A stretch of DNA of 64,000 nucleotides, taken from an uncultured Granulosicoccaceae bacterium. GTDB taxonomy: Bacteria > Pseudomonadota > Gammaproteobacteria > Granulosicoccales > Granulosicoccaceae. Both the position numbers and the translations under genes were made by a program. Below, piece after piece: positions 9,505-16,957 of this stretch. The stretch lies in NCBI GenBank assembly GCA_937981955.1, contig CALJNA010000031.1, positions 1 through 64,000 of the forward strand, written 5' to 3'. How positions within the stretch are numbered: position 1 is the first letter of the stretch; every line of letters begins with the position of its first letter. Under the pieces are notes generated by a model. It was given only the letters and a program-made list of their open reading frames with translations. It was not told the origin of the DNA and did not search any database.

Positions 9505-9812
9505 GTGTCCTTCCTGGCTCTTGGTCTTCGCTTGGTAGGTCTACATGTGGATAAAAAAATAACACACCGGTTTTTTACGGACAATGCTCGAACGGCACAA
9601 TGCTGCAACACATTGTCGAATTTGACCGGTTTTTTATGTTTTTGTGGGGAACTTCGATTTTTTGCGCAGCCCCGGAGAACAGGAACTGATCGATTTTTGA
9701 ACCGTTACATGTCGTTACTTGGTTACAAGTCGTTACTTGAAAGAACGGTTTAGCAATTGCACACTCTATTTAAGCATTTGACAATACTCACGCATTTTTG
9801 CGAGGAAAACAC
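9505..9812. other. Intergenic region upstream of lpoB-like gene
   Basis: About 308 bp lie between a divergent membrane-protein gene and the lipoprotein operon. It holds two copies of CCGGTTTTTTA about 60 bp apart, an inverted repeat GACAATG/CATTGTC (9580-9586 and 9611-9617), and the GTTAC repeat block listed separately. A TTGACA occurs at 9778-9783, but I see no convincing -10 at the right distance. A weaker TTGCAC (9757) / GACAAT (9780) pair is possible. I see no gene with a credible start and composition. Confidence 0.5.
9704..9739 (+). promoter_or_regulatory. Tandem 18-bp direct repeat with four GTTAC boxes, likely operator
   Basis: Two adjacent 18-bp copies, GTTACATGTCGTTACTTG (9704-9721) and GTTACAAGTCGTTACTTG (9722-9739), differ at one base. 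They place GTTAC at 9704, 9714, 9722 and 9732, spaced 10, 8 and 10 bp, about one helical turn apart. That spacing suits a regulator binding one DNA face as tandem dimers, such as an OmpR-family response regulator. The block is about 75 bp upstream of the lipoprotein start. Confidence 0.5.
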
Positions 9813-10439
9813 ATGAAACTGCTTTCAACCAGCTTCACCCGCCCACTTAAAGTGGCCATTATTACTGCCGCAGCGCTAGCTACGGGCTGCGCTGCGACGA
9901 CTAAATCAATTGATCCAAACGAAGAAACAGTGCACTACGATGCCAATTACGATTTCTCTGATAAAAAGGAGATTGTTGCAAAATTGACAGATAGCTTGCT
10001 GAACACCACGTTAATGGGTCGCGAAACAGCAAAACCCATCATTGTCACCTATGGCATTGCCAACGAAACGGCGGAACACATCAACACCGGTGGCATCAGT
10101 GACGACATCAGACTTGCCCTGATTCAAGCAGGCGAATACCGTTTCGTGAATCGTAAACAGCGAGATAATGCGCTGAGCGAGGCAGACTTCCAGTACGCCG
10201 GGTTCGTACCACCTGAACAACGCATTGTGGAAGGACAACAACTTGGTGCAAATTACATTCTGGCCGGAACGCTTCGCTCTATCGAGAAAAATCAGCCCAG
10301 ACAATGGCGCCTGAATAAGCGCAAGCTCGTTTACTACAGCTTGAATCTTGAAATGACGAACATTCAAACCGGCGAAGTCAGCTGGGCTGATGCAGTTGAG
10401 ATTGCGCGCGAATCCAAGCAGCCAATTATTGGCTGGTAG
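9813..10439 (+). CDS. lpoB: LpoB-family penicillin-binding protein activator lipoprotein
   Basis: LpoB-type proteins are outer-membrane lipoproteins that reach through the peptidoglycan to stimulate the synthase PBP1b. The 208-residue product starts MKLLSTSFTRPLK at an ATG with SD GAGG. It has a signal peptide ending in a lipobox (LATGC) with the acylated cysteine near residue 27. The LpoB/COG3417 fold follows: EIVAKLTDSLLN, VTYGIANETAEHINT, IRLALIQAGEYRFVNR, LGANYILAGTL, LNLEMTNIQTGEVSWAD. An earlier TTG at 9798 is less likely. The next lipoprotein gene starts about 50 bp downstream and is probably cotranscribed. Family is confident; the exact partner enzyme is inferred. Confidence 0.85.
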   Translation: MKLLSTSFTRPLKVAIITAAALATGCAATTKSIDPNEETVHYDANYDFSDKKEIVAKLTDSLLNTTLMGRETAKPIIVTYGIANETAEHINTGGISDDIRLALIQAGEYRFVNRKQRDNALSEADFQYAGFVPPEQRIVEGQQLGANYILAGTLRSIEKNQPRQWRLNKRKLVYYSLNLEMTNIQTGEVSWADAVEIARESKQPIIGW

Positions 10440-10491
10440 TTATAACTGTCCTTGATAACACGCCGTGTTCTCCACCTTGCGCCACCGAGTG

Positions 10492-11778
10492 ATGCAGATG
10501 CATCGTGCAGTGAAGTGTCGTCATGCTTATCTGTTGTGCATGATGATACTGCTGCAGAGCTGTGCCAGCAGTGGCTCACTCTATGACGCCCGGAGTCAGT
10601 TCTACAGTGGCCAGCCTCAGGCTGCACTCGACACGCTTAACAATGAAAAAGTCTCAAGCCGAAATCAATTGCTGGCTTATCTTGATCACGGACTGATTGC
10701 ACACACAGCGGGCAACTATCAAGAGAGCATTGATGCGTTCAAATCCGCTCGAGAGCTGTTAAATCGCATCGACTTCATTGGCGTTAGAGAACAAGGTGCA
10801 TCGCTAATTACCAACGATTGGGTGATTTCATATAAAGGCGAGTACAGCGAACGGTTGTGGATTCATACCTTTCAAATGATGAACTTTCTGTTGTTGAATC
10901 AATATGAAAGTGCTGCGGTTGAAGCGCGCCAGGCATTGCAAGTCTATGCAGAGCATGGCGATACACTCAAAAACGACTGGTATACCCGTGCGCTGATGGC
11001 AATGAGCTTTGAACAAGCCGGCAAAACCGATAGCGCCCACATTGAATATAAAAAGCTGATAAACGATTCGGGCAGAGATACCGGCATTGCCAGACGTGCC
11101 TGGCAAAATGCGCGACGACTTGGTCGAGAGCAGGATGCCACAAAATTTAAAAACCTGATTAGCACCAGCGCCAGCGTTGGAGACAATAAAGGCGAATTGG
11201 TGTTGTTTCTGCAAACCGGCTCTATTCCAAGAAAGATCGCAGGTGAAATTTATGTCGATCCAGAACTGTTTGCATCGTTTCCGGTGTATCCGGATATTCC
11301 GCGTCCTGATATTCAATTTACTGCAGTGAAGAACGGAGAAACGGTTGCTGCCGATATGGTAACCACACAACTCGTGGATATATCCAGATCAGCGCTGGCC
11401 GCACGCGGTAAAAAAATTGCGCTTAAACAGGCGCTTCGAATTGCAGCCAAAAAAGAGCTTGCACGCGCATTGGAAAAACGCGCAGACGGATTCGGTGGTT
11501 TAATCACCGCCGCCATGCTCATAACCGAACAAGCCGATACACGCAGCTGGGAAACCTTGCCAGCACATATATCGATGGTACAAATTCCGTTACACGAAGG
11601 TACGCACAATATTACCTTACAGGTGCTCGATGGTTCTCGCGTTTTTAATGTCACGGTGTCGAATATCGACATAGGAGCCAACAAGGTCACGTATCGCTCA
11701 CTAAGACTGGGTTCCGGCGCTCCAAGACTTATTTCCAGTGTGGCATCAGAGACGTCAAAGGCTCTGCCAACGCCGTAA
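10492..11778 (+). CDS. COG3014-like lipoprotein with TPR-like helices
   Basis: This is a predicted outer-membrane lipoprotein. From MQMHRAVKCRH a hydrophobic stretch leads to the lipobox LLQSC. The N-terminal half is helical with TPR-like units (ARSQFYSGQPQAALDTL, LIAHTAGNYQESIDAFKSAREL, LLNQYESAAVEARQALQVY). The C-terminal half is beta-rich. Proteins of this kind often sit next to LpoB-family genes, as here, suggesting a joint role in cell-wall synthesis, but their biochemical role is unknown to me. A GTG at 10465 would add nine residues before the signal peptide; neither start has a good SD, and I chose the ATG that gives a standard signal peptide. Confidence 0.72.
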   Translation: MQMHRAVKCRHAYLLCMMILLQSCASSGSLYDARSQFYSGQPQAALDTLNNEKVSSRNQLLAYLDHGLIAHTAGNYQESIDAFKSARELLNRIDFIGVREQGASLITNDWVISYKGEYSERLWIHTFQMMNFLLLNQYESAAVEARQALQVYAEHGDTLKNDWYTRALMAMSFEQAGKTDSAHIEYKKLINDSGRDTGIARRAWQNARRLGREQDATKFKNLISTSASVGDNKGELVLFLQTGSIPRKIAGEIYVDPELFASFPVYPDIPRPDIQFTAVKNGETVAADMVTTQLVDISRSALAARGKKIALKQALRIAAKKELARALEKRADGFGGLITAAMLITEQADTRSWETLPAHISMVQIPLHEGTHNITLQVLDGSRVFNVTVSNIDIGANKVTYRSLRLGSGAPRLISSVASETSKALPTP

Positions 11779-11868
11779 CAGCTTCCAATTCCCTTTGAGA
11801 CTTGAACAAACCCCGTGTTTTCATGCTACGCTCAGTATTCGATTAGCAAACGTAGAGGAGGTGATCAA

Positions 11869-11925
11869 ATGTCTAGTGTTTTGATGACTGGCAGATCAGT
11901 TCTGAGCGGAGCATCTGTAGCGTAA
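11869..11925 (+). CDS. 18-residue micro-ORF with extended Shine-Dalgarno
   Basis: The frame encodes MSSVLMTGRSVLSGASVA. It is preceded by AGGAGGTGATC (11856-11866), an 11-base match to the complement of the 16S rRNA 3' end, with seven bases between AGGAGG and the ATG. The peptide has a loose internal repeat (SSVLMTG, RSVLSG, ASVA). Codons 12-16 form the 3' strand of helix P2 of the surrounding RNA, so translation would open that helix. The stop directly abuts the next hairpin. A leader peptide or a small functional peptide are both possible. Confidence 0.45.
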   Translation: MSSVLMTGRSVLSGASVA

Positions 11926-12012
11926 GCGCCATTGGCATTGCTACCAGTAGCGCAAAAATGCGGCTGCCGGGCTTTAGCTCTATTAGTTGACTGATTGTCA
12001 GCTTGAACACGG

Positions 12013-12035
12013 GGTCGCCGCAAGGCGGCCTTTTT
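12013..12035 (+). terminator. Intrinsic terminator of the structured RNA
   Basis: GGTCGCC (12013-12019), GCAA tetraloop (12020-12023), GGCGGCC (12024-12030) with one G-U pair, then TTTTT (12031-12035). The outermost three bases are shared with RNA helix P1. It lies 43 bp before the VC0807-family start. Confidence 0.85.
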
Positions 12036-12077
12036 CAATTTAAACATAACATCCGACAAACACATCACCGTAGTCCA

Positions 12078-12797
12078 GTGACCGAAGAAGAACCTAAACA
12101 ACGTCCTTTTGTTGACTTGATTGTCAGCATCATTATTCCGTCGATTATCCTGATGAAGTTCAGCGGCGAAGACAACCTGGGTCCGGCTGGCGCACTGGTT
12201 GTTGCTCTGGCTTTTCCTATTGGCTGGGGGCTATACGAACTCATTGGAAACAAGAAGCGTAACTACATAGCGCTGCTGGGTATTATCAGCGTTTTACTTA
12301 CTGGCGGTATTGGCCTGTTAAAAATTGACGCTCAGTGGCTGGCCGTAAAAGAGGCCGCTATCCCGTTAATTATTGGCATTGGTGTTCTGGTTGCAAATAA
12401 AATGGGTTTTCCGATTGTTCGAAAGCTTTTGTTCAATCCAAAACTCATGAATGTCGATCGCATTGAAACAGCGTTAGCACAGAACAACAACAAACCCGAA
12501 TTTGAAAAGAAGCTCGATCGGGCAAACTTGTTTTTTGCCGGGACGTTTCTTTTTTCGGCGGTGATGAACTACGTTCTCGCGAAAGCTATCGTGACCAGCG
12601 AAAGTGGATCACAAGCGTTTAACGAAGAGCTGGGCAAAATGACCTTGCTCAGCTACCCAATGATTGCCATTCCGTCAACGCTAATGATGCTGGCTATCTT
12701 CTACTTCATCTGGCGCACCGTTAATAAACTAACCGGTTTGAAGCTTGAAGAGGTATTGGTGACGGACGAGTCGCCGGATTCAACAGACAAAGATTAA
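12078..12797 (+). CDS. VC0807-family multi-pass membrane protein
   Basis: The protein is an inner-membrane protein of the VC0807 family; its function is not established. From the GTG (VTEEEPKQRPFVDL) there are about six hydrophobic helices: LIVSIIIPSIILMKF, AGALVVALAFPIGWGLYEL, IALLGIISVLLTGGIGLLKI, EAAIPLIIGIGVLVANKM and two near the C-terminus (LFFAGTFLFSAVMNYVL, MIAIPSTLMMLAIFYFIW). LLTGGIGLL, DAQWLAVKEAAIPLIIG and FPIVRKLLFN are typical family phrases. A TTG at 12003 in the same frame is rejected because it lies upstream of the terminator. No strong SD is seen at 12078. Family length is about 240 residues, as here. Confidence 0.75.
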   Translation: MTEEEPKQRPFVDLIVSIIIPSIILMKFSGEDNLGPAGALVVALAFPIGWGLYELIGNKKRNYIALLGIISVLLTGGIGLLKIDAQWLAVKEAAIPLIIGIGVLVANKMGFPIVRKLLFNPKLMNVDRIETALAQNNNKPEFEKKLDRANLFFAGTFLFSAVMNYVLAKAIVTSESGSQAFNEELGKMTLLSYPMIAIPSTLMMLAIFYFIWRTVNKLTGLKLEEVLVTDESPDSTDKD

Positions 12798-12813
12798 ATC
12801 CGGCGTTAGCCCA

Positions 12814-14292
12814 TTAGCCGCGAGGCAATGTAATCGCAAGGAATATCGGCGAATCCTCTCGTTGAACCAACAATGGCATTGACTGATTTTCCGGCGCATC
12901 CTTCACCAGTGATTCCAACTGCTTAACCGACTCAACCTTTGCGCGATTGAATGAAACGATGACGTCGCCAGGTAATATGCCGGATGTAGCGGCCGCACCA
13001 TCGGGATCAACTTCGGTAACACGGACCCCGTTTTCCAATCCCATTTCCGACAACTCACTTTTCTCAAGTGGTGCGACAACCACGCCCAAACTCGATGAGT
13101 CTTTACCTTTGGCGATGACTTCACGACCTTTATCCACATCGCTTTCCAATGGCTCAATAGTGATCCTGATGGTTTTTTCTTCACCGTCTCTGAGCACGGT
13201 ACTTTTAACCGTCGTACCCGGTTTAACCACACCAACCAACGGAGGTAACGCACTGGAAAACGGTACTGACTTGTTGTTGAATTCAAGAATGATGTCGCCA
13301 GCGAGCATGCCGGCTTTTTCTGCGGGGCTGTCTGGTGTTACTTCCGATACCAGCGCACCTTCCGGTTTGGTCAAACCAAAAGATTCAGCCAGTGATTGAT
13401 CGACGTTTTGTATGCGCACCCCCAACCAGCCACGTGTTGCAAAACCGGTTTCACGAAGTTGCTCAGCGATCGACATAGCCACGTTTATCGGAATAGCAAA
13501 TGACAGCCCCTGATAACCACCAGAGCGAGAATAGATTTGCGAGTTAACACCAATAACTTCTCCACCAGTATTAAACAGCGGCCCACCCGAATTACCTGGA
13601 TTGACAGCCACATCTGTTTGGATGAACGGCACATAGGTATCGTCCGGCAAGCTGCGCGACAGAGCCGACACTATGCCCTGCGTTGCGGTATGTTCGAAGC
13701 CAAAAGGTGAACCAATAGCCAATACCCATTCGCCAACTTTTATAGTGTCCGAGTCCCCAATTTTTACGACAGGAAGATTTTTCGCGTTGACTTTCAAAAC
13801 CGCAATGTCGCTGGATTTGTCGGAACCAATCAAAGTGGCTCGTAGTTCACGTCTGTCGTTTAAACCGACTCTTATGTCGACTGCGCCATCTACAACGTGC
13901 GCATTGGTTATCACATAGCCAGATGAATCAATGATGAAACCACTACCAAAACCGGTACCTCGTCGTTGACGGCGGTCCGGATTTAACGGTAATTGCTCAA
14001 AGAATCGACGGTAATTTTCCGGCAGCTGCTCGAGATCGAGACCTGGGATGCCGCTAAATCCATCCTGACCGGAATCGGTGATAACGGAGATTTTCACAAC
14101 CGCATCACCCTCTGTGTCTACTAGAGCACTGAAATTGGGCAAACTATCGGCAAAGGATTTCGTTACAGCAAGAAACGACATCAAAACTAACCAGAAAACC
14201 GGTTTTCGATATATTCTAGGTGTTCTGGTTTGCAACAATCGAGCGCGTAAGGGCATCAGAGTCTTTCTGTGATTTGATGAAAATGTGGACAT
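12814..14292 (-). CDS. Do-like periplasmic serine protease/chaperone (DegP/MucD type)
   Basis: This is an HtrA-family periplasmic protease that degrades or refolds damaged envelope proteins. Residues about 30-48 form a signal peptide ending near SFADS. The protease domain has the triad H132 (TNAHVV), D162 (SDIAVL) and S235 (GNSGGPL). Two PDZ domains follow, beginning near GWLGVRIQNV and SLGVVVAPL. The 492-residue length and RRGTGFGSGFII loop fit DegP/MucD. The ATG at 14292 has SD GGAG nine bases upstream. The gene is divergent from a two-component system, a common arrangement for envelope-stress proteases. It is the second HtrA paralogue in the window. Confidence 0.93.
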   Translation of the reverse strand: MSTFSSNHRKTLMPLRARLLQTRTPRIYRKPVFWLVLMSFLAVTKSFADSLPNFSALVDTEGDAVVKISVITDSGQDGFSGIPGLDLEQLPENYRRFFEQLPLNPDRRQRRGTGFGSGFIIDSSGYVITNAHVVDGAVDIRVGLNDRRELRATLIGSDKSSDIAVLKVNAKNLPVVKIGDSDTIKVGEWVLAIGSPFGFEHTATQGIVSALSRSLPDDTYVPFIQTDVAVNPGNSGGPLFNTGGEVIGVNSQIYSRSGGYQGLSFAIPINVAMSIAEQLRETGFATRGWLGVRIQNVDQSLAESFGLTKPEGALVSEVTPDSPAEKAGMLAGDIILEFNNKSVPFSSALPPLVGVVKPGTTVKSTVLRDGEEKTIRITIEPLESDVDKGREVIAKGKDSSSLGVVVAPLEKSELSEMGLENGVRVTEVDPDGAAATSGILPGDVIVSFNRAKVESVKQLESLVKDAPENQSMPLLVQREDSPIFLAITLPRG

Positions 14293-14400
14293 GCTTCGGA
14301 ACTCCAGGGATTTAATTGAATCTTTAATGCATTAAACGTCGTAAAACAAATAACGGATTAAGTGACATAGGTGTTGCATTACATCTCTGTCATTTAGACG

Positions 14401-14416
14401 ACACAATCGGTTGTGT
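14401..14416. promoter_or_regulatory. Inverted repeat in protease/response-regulator divergent promoter
   Basis: ACACAA (14401-14406), TCGG, TTGTGT (14411-14416) is a perfect 6-4-6 inverted repeat, 46 bp before the response regulator start and in the 169-bp gap shared with the divergent protease. It may be an operator, perhaps autoregulatory. A weak TTGTGT/TACATA promoter with a 17-bp spacer overlaps its right arm. Confidence 0.35.
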
Positions 14417-14461
14417 AGTTCGTTATCCAGGATTACATAACGGTACAACAGTGGGGGCAGT

Positions 14462-15157
14462 ATGCGAATTTTACTAGTCGAAGACGATACAGAAGCGGCA
14501 GCTTATCTTGTCAAAGGTCTGACAGAAAGCGGGCACGCAGTGGAACATGCGGCAGACGGTGAAAAAGGTCTGCAGATGGCGGTATCCAACGCCTACGATG
14601 CTCATATCATCGACCGAATGCTGCCAAAGCGCGATGGCTTGTCAATCATTGAAGAACTACGCCGAATGGGCAACATGTCACCGGTACTGATTCTCAGTGC
14701 GCTTGATGATGTCGATGAACGCGTAACGGGTTTGAAAGCCGGCGGCGATGATTATTTGACAAAGCCTTATTCATTAAGTGAACTGACCGCCCGGCTACAG
14801 GCGCTTACTCGTCGCGCTCAAGCAGGTGTTCAAGGTACGGTTTTGCACGTAGGTGACTTAACGCTTGATCTAATCAAACACAAAGTAACCCGATCAGGCA
14901 GGAACATCAATCTGCAACCGCGTGAGTTTCGATTGCTTGAATACCTTATGCAACACACCGGGCAAGTGGTCACTCGCAGCATGCTGCTTGAGAATGTGTG
15001 GGACTACCACTTCGACCCGCAGACTAACGTTATTGACGTGCAAATCAGCCGGCTTCGAAGCAAAATAGATAAAGACTTCGACAACCCGCTGCTGCACACG
15101 GTCCGCGGTGCGGGCTATAAGCTGCAGGAAATGAACAGCAGCGTCGAAGCCTCGTAA
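14462..15157 (+). CDS. OmpR/PhoB-family response regulator
   Basis: The 231-residue regulator has a receiver domain (1-118) with the acidic pair E7-D8-D9, phosphoacceptor D51 (HIIDRMLP), the conserved switch residue in LILSA and K in LTKPYS. A winged-helix DNA-binding domain (about 130-225) carries INLQPREFRLLEYLMQH and VDVQISRLRSKID with the closing VRGAGYKL. SD GGGGG lies just before the ATG. The partner kinase is 190 bp downstream, separated by three hairpins. It most resembles regulators that sense metals or envelope stress; the divergent DegP-like gene is a plausible target (inference). Confidence 0.93.
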   Translation: MRILLVEDDTEAAAYLVKGLTESGHAVEHAADGEKGLQMAVSNAYDAHIIDRMLPKRDGLSIIEELRRMGNMSPVLILSALDDVDERVTGLKAGGDDYLTKPYSLSELTARLQALTRRAQAGVQGTVLHVGDLTLDLIKHKVTRSGRNINLQPREFRLLEYLMQHTGQVVTRSMLLENVWDYHFDPQTNVIDVQISRLRSKIDKDFDNPLLHTVRGAGYKLQEMNSSVEAS

Positions 15158-15165
15158 CATCAGGC

Positions 15166-15200
15166 GAATGCCGCAGGCATTCAGGTGTGCAAACACACCT
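15166..15200 (+). terminator. Two back-to-back hairpins after the response regulator
   Basis: GAATGCC-GCA-GGCATTC (15166-15182) is followed at once by AGGTGTG-CAAA-CACACCT (15183-15200). Neither has a U-tract. They precede a third, canonical terminator and could be RNA-stability or pausing elements. Confidence 0.5.
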
Positions 15201-15225
15201 TGAGACAATACGAAAACCAATAGCA

Positions 15226-15250
15226 GCCGGGCCATTCGCCCGGCTTTTTT
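15226..15250 (+). terminator. Intrinsic terminator between response regulator and kinase
   Basis: GCCGGGC (15226-15232), loop CATTC-like (15233-15237), GCCCGGC (15238-15244) and TTTTTT (15245-15250). It should reduce readthrough into the kinase gene, which starts 98 bp later. Confidence 0.85.
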
Positions 15251-15347
15251 GTCTTTGGCGTAAGTGCGCTAAACTTGATGTTATGCCAAGTCATTTAAGA
15301 CTCACCCAACCACCGGTGTTACGCACCGCCATCCAGACCGGAGCACA

Positions 15348-16841
15348 ATGAGCACGGTTATGCCAGGCACACGTAGCCGCGCTGCTGATGATGCGGATAC
15401 CAAAGACAAGAAGCTACCGATGAAGCAGGTTGACCGAGGTCGCCTGTTCAGAACGTCGGCGTTTCGTCTTGCCCTGATCTACGCAACCTTGTTTAGCGCC
15501 TTGTCTGCAGCCACGCTCGGGTTTATTTATTGGTCCACACGAACGCAAATTGACTCACAAGTTGATGCCCGCCTGCGTCTGGAAACCGATTATCTGATCA
15601 ATCTTTATAATTCCGCCGCATTACCTGAATTACTTGAAGCCATACAACGCCGAAACCAGATCGACACCTATGGTCGTTTCTATTATCTGGCGAACAATGA
15701 AACCGCCAGTTCCAGCGAAGACGTTACCGATGAAAACATGCCGATACGCATGAAGTCGATGCGTTCACACACCACCAAGAACATGGGTGATGTAGCCGAT
15801 CTTCCACCTGGAAGCCCTCGCGCATTTAACCCGGTGCGAGTTGCTGAAACCCAACTAAAGAACGGACTCAAGCTCACTATAGGCCACGAGATCAGTGATG
15901 AAAAGGCGTTGCTGGATCATACTTTTGCGTTGGTTGTTGGCGCTACCTTACTCACACTGTTTTTCTCGCTGATTGGTGGTGTCTGGATTGGTATGCGCAT
16001 GTTACGTCGTATCGATTCGGTTAACAGAACAGCCACCGAGATTATGAGTGGTGATTTATCGCAACGTTTATCAGTAACAGCAAGAGACGATGAAATTGAT
16101 GAGATAGCCACCAAGCTAAATCAAATGCTCAATCGTATTGAAGACCTGATGAAAAGCATGCAACAGGTGACAAACAATGTGGCGCATGATTTGCGCAGCC
16201 CACTAACGCGTCTGCGTAATCGTCTTGAAGTTACCTTGCTTGAAGAGCGCGACCCGGACAGCTATCGGGAAGAAATGGAAGGCGCTATTGGCGATGCTGA
16301 CAGTCTGATTCAAACCTTTAATGCCATGCTGAGCATTGCCCGTTTGGAAGCCGGTATCGATGGTGCACAATGGACAGATGCACCCATTGGCGATTTGATG
16401 GAAGAGTTATCCGAATTGTACGATGCCGTTGCAGAAGATGCTGGCATGCAATTCGAGGCTAACATTGCGGACAATCCGATTTACTACTGTAACCGACACC
16501 TGATCGGTCAGGCCGTAACCAATCTGCTCGACAACGCCATTAAATACACACCAATGCCCGGTAAAGTCTCAATCGAGTTACAGGGTAATGATGATGAGTT
16601 TGAAATTGTCGTTCGTGATAACGGACCTGGCATTCCTGTCGAGGAACGCGAGAGAGTATTCGAACGGTTCGTTAGACTGGAAAACGAGCGTAACTCACCC
16701 GGAAACGGCTTGGGTTTAAGCCTTGTGCAGGCGGTAGTGCGAATTCATCGCGCACAGCTAAAGCTTGAGGATAACAATCCAGGACTTGTAGTCAGGCTCT
16801 GCTTTACCCGTCGCTCCGGTGAAACAAAACAAGTAGGTTAG
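15348..16841 (+). CDS. Membrane sensor histidine kinase
   Basis: The partner of the upstream OmpR-type regulator. The 497-residue protein has a polar N-terminal extension (1-38), a first membrane helix (about 40-62), a periplasmic sensor region (63-190) without cysteines, and a second helix (about 192-217). A HAMP domain follows, then the dimerisation/phosphoacceptor domain with H280 (NVAHDLRSPLTRLR). The ATPase domain has the N box NLLDNAIKYTP, G1 DNGPGIP and G2 GNGLGLSL. SD GGAG lies upstream of the ATG. The stimulus cannot be read from sequence. Confidence 0.94.
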   Translation: MSTVMPGTRSRAADDADTKDKKLPMKQVDRGRLFRTSAFRLALIYATLFSALSAATLGFIYWSTRTQIDSQVDARLRLETDYLINLYNSAALPELLEAIQRRNQIDTYGRFYYLANNETASSSEDVTDENMPIRMKSMRSHTTKNMGDVADLPPGSPRAFNPVRVAETQLKNGLKLTIGHEISDEKALLDHTFALVVGATLLTLFFSLIGGVWIGMRMLRRIDSVNRTATEIMSGDLSQRLSVTARDDEIDEIATKLNQMLNRIEDLMKSMQQVTNNVAHDLRSPLTRLRNRLEVTLLEERDPDSYREEMEGAIGDADSLIQTFNAMLSIARLEAGIDGAQWTDAPIGDLMEELSELYDAVAEDAGMQFEANIADNPIYYCNRHLIGQAVTNLLDNAIKYTPMPGKVSIELQGNDDEFEIVVRDNGPGIPVEERERVFERFVRLENERNSPGNGLGLSLVQAVVRIHRAQLKLEDNNPGLVVRLCFTRRSGETKQVG

Positions 16842-16957
16842 GCATTCTATCGCTCATCAGCACTCAAGCTGGCCAGTTAGCGACGGCACCCGCTTCCATT
16901 CATATTTATTGCACATTGATTCATTAGGTTTCTAATACACCCTAATGAGTATTTTCA

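Larger units (their letters stand above)
11810..12035 (+). ncRNA. Candidate structured RNA with embedded micro-ORF and intrinsic terminator
   Basis: By eye this segment folds into a closed structure. P1 pairs ACCCCGTGTTT (11810-11820) with GAACACGGGGT (12005-12015). P2 pairs ATGCTACGCTCAG (11823-11835) with CTGAGCGGAGCAT (11902-11914), 12 pairs and one mismatch. A hairpin pairs 11926-11935 with 11944-11953 (one C-A mismatch), and another pairs GTTGAC (11986-11991) with GTCAGC (11997-12002). The terminator follows directly. P2 encloses a near-perfect SD and the start of an 18-codon ORF. I do not recognise it as tmRNA, 6S, RNase P, SRP RNA or a known riboswitch. No clear promoter was seen, so it may be processed from the lipoprotein operon or act as a leader of the downstream gene. 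Confidence 0.55.

Noticed and set aside
9505-9753. 82-residue frame from a GTG at 9505
   Set aside because: It covers the promoter of the lipoprotein operon, has cysteine- and phenylalanine-rich noise composition, and no SD.
12003-12077. Upstream TTG extension of the VC0807-family gene
   Set aside because: It would be read through the intrinsic terminator, and the added residues do not match the family.
11865-12101. Minus-strand 78-residue frame over the structured RNA
   Set aside because: Composition is noise-like, and the region is better explained by plus-strand RNA structure.
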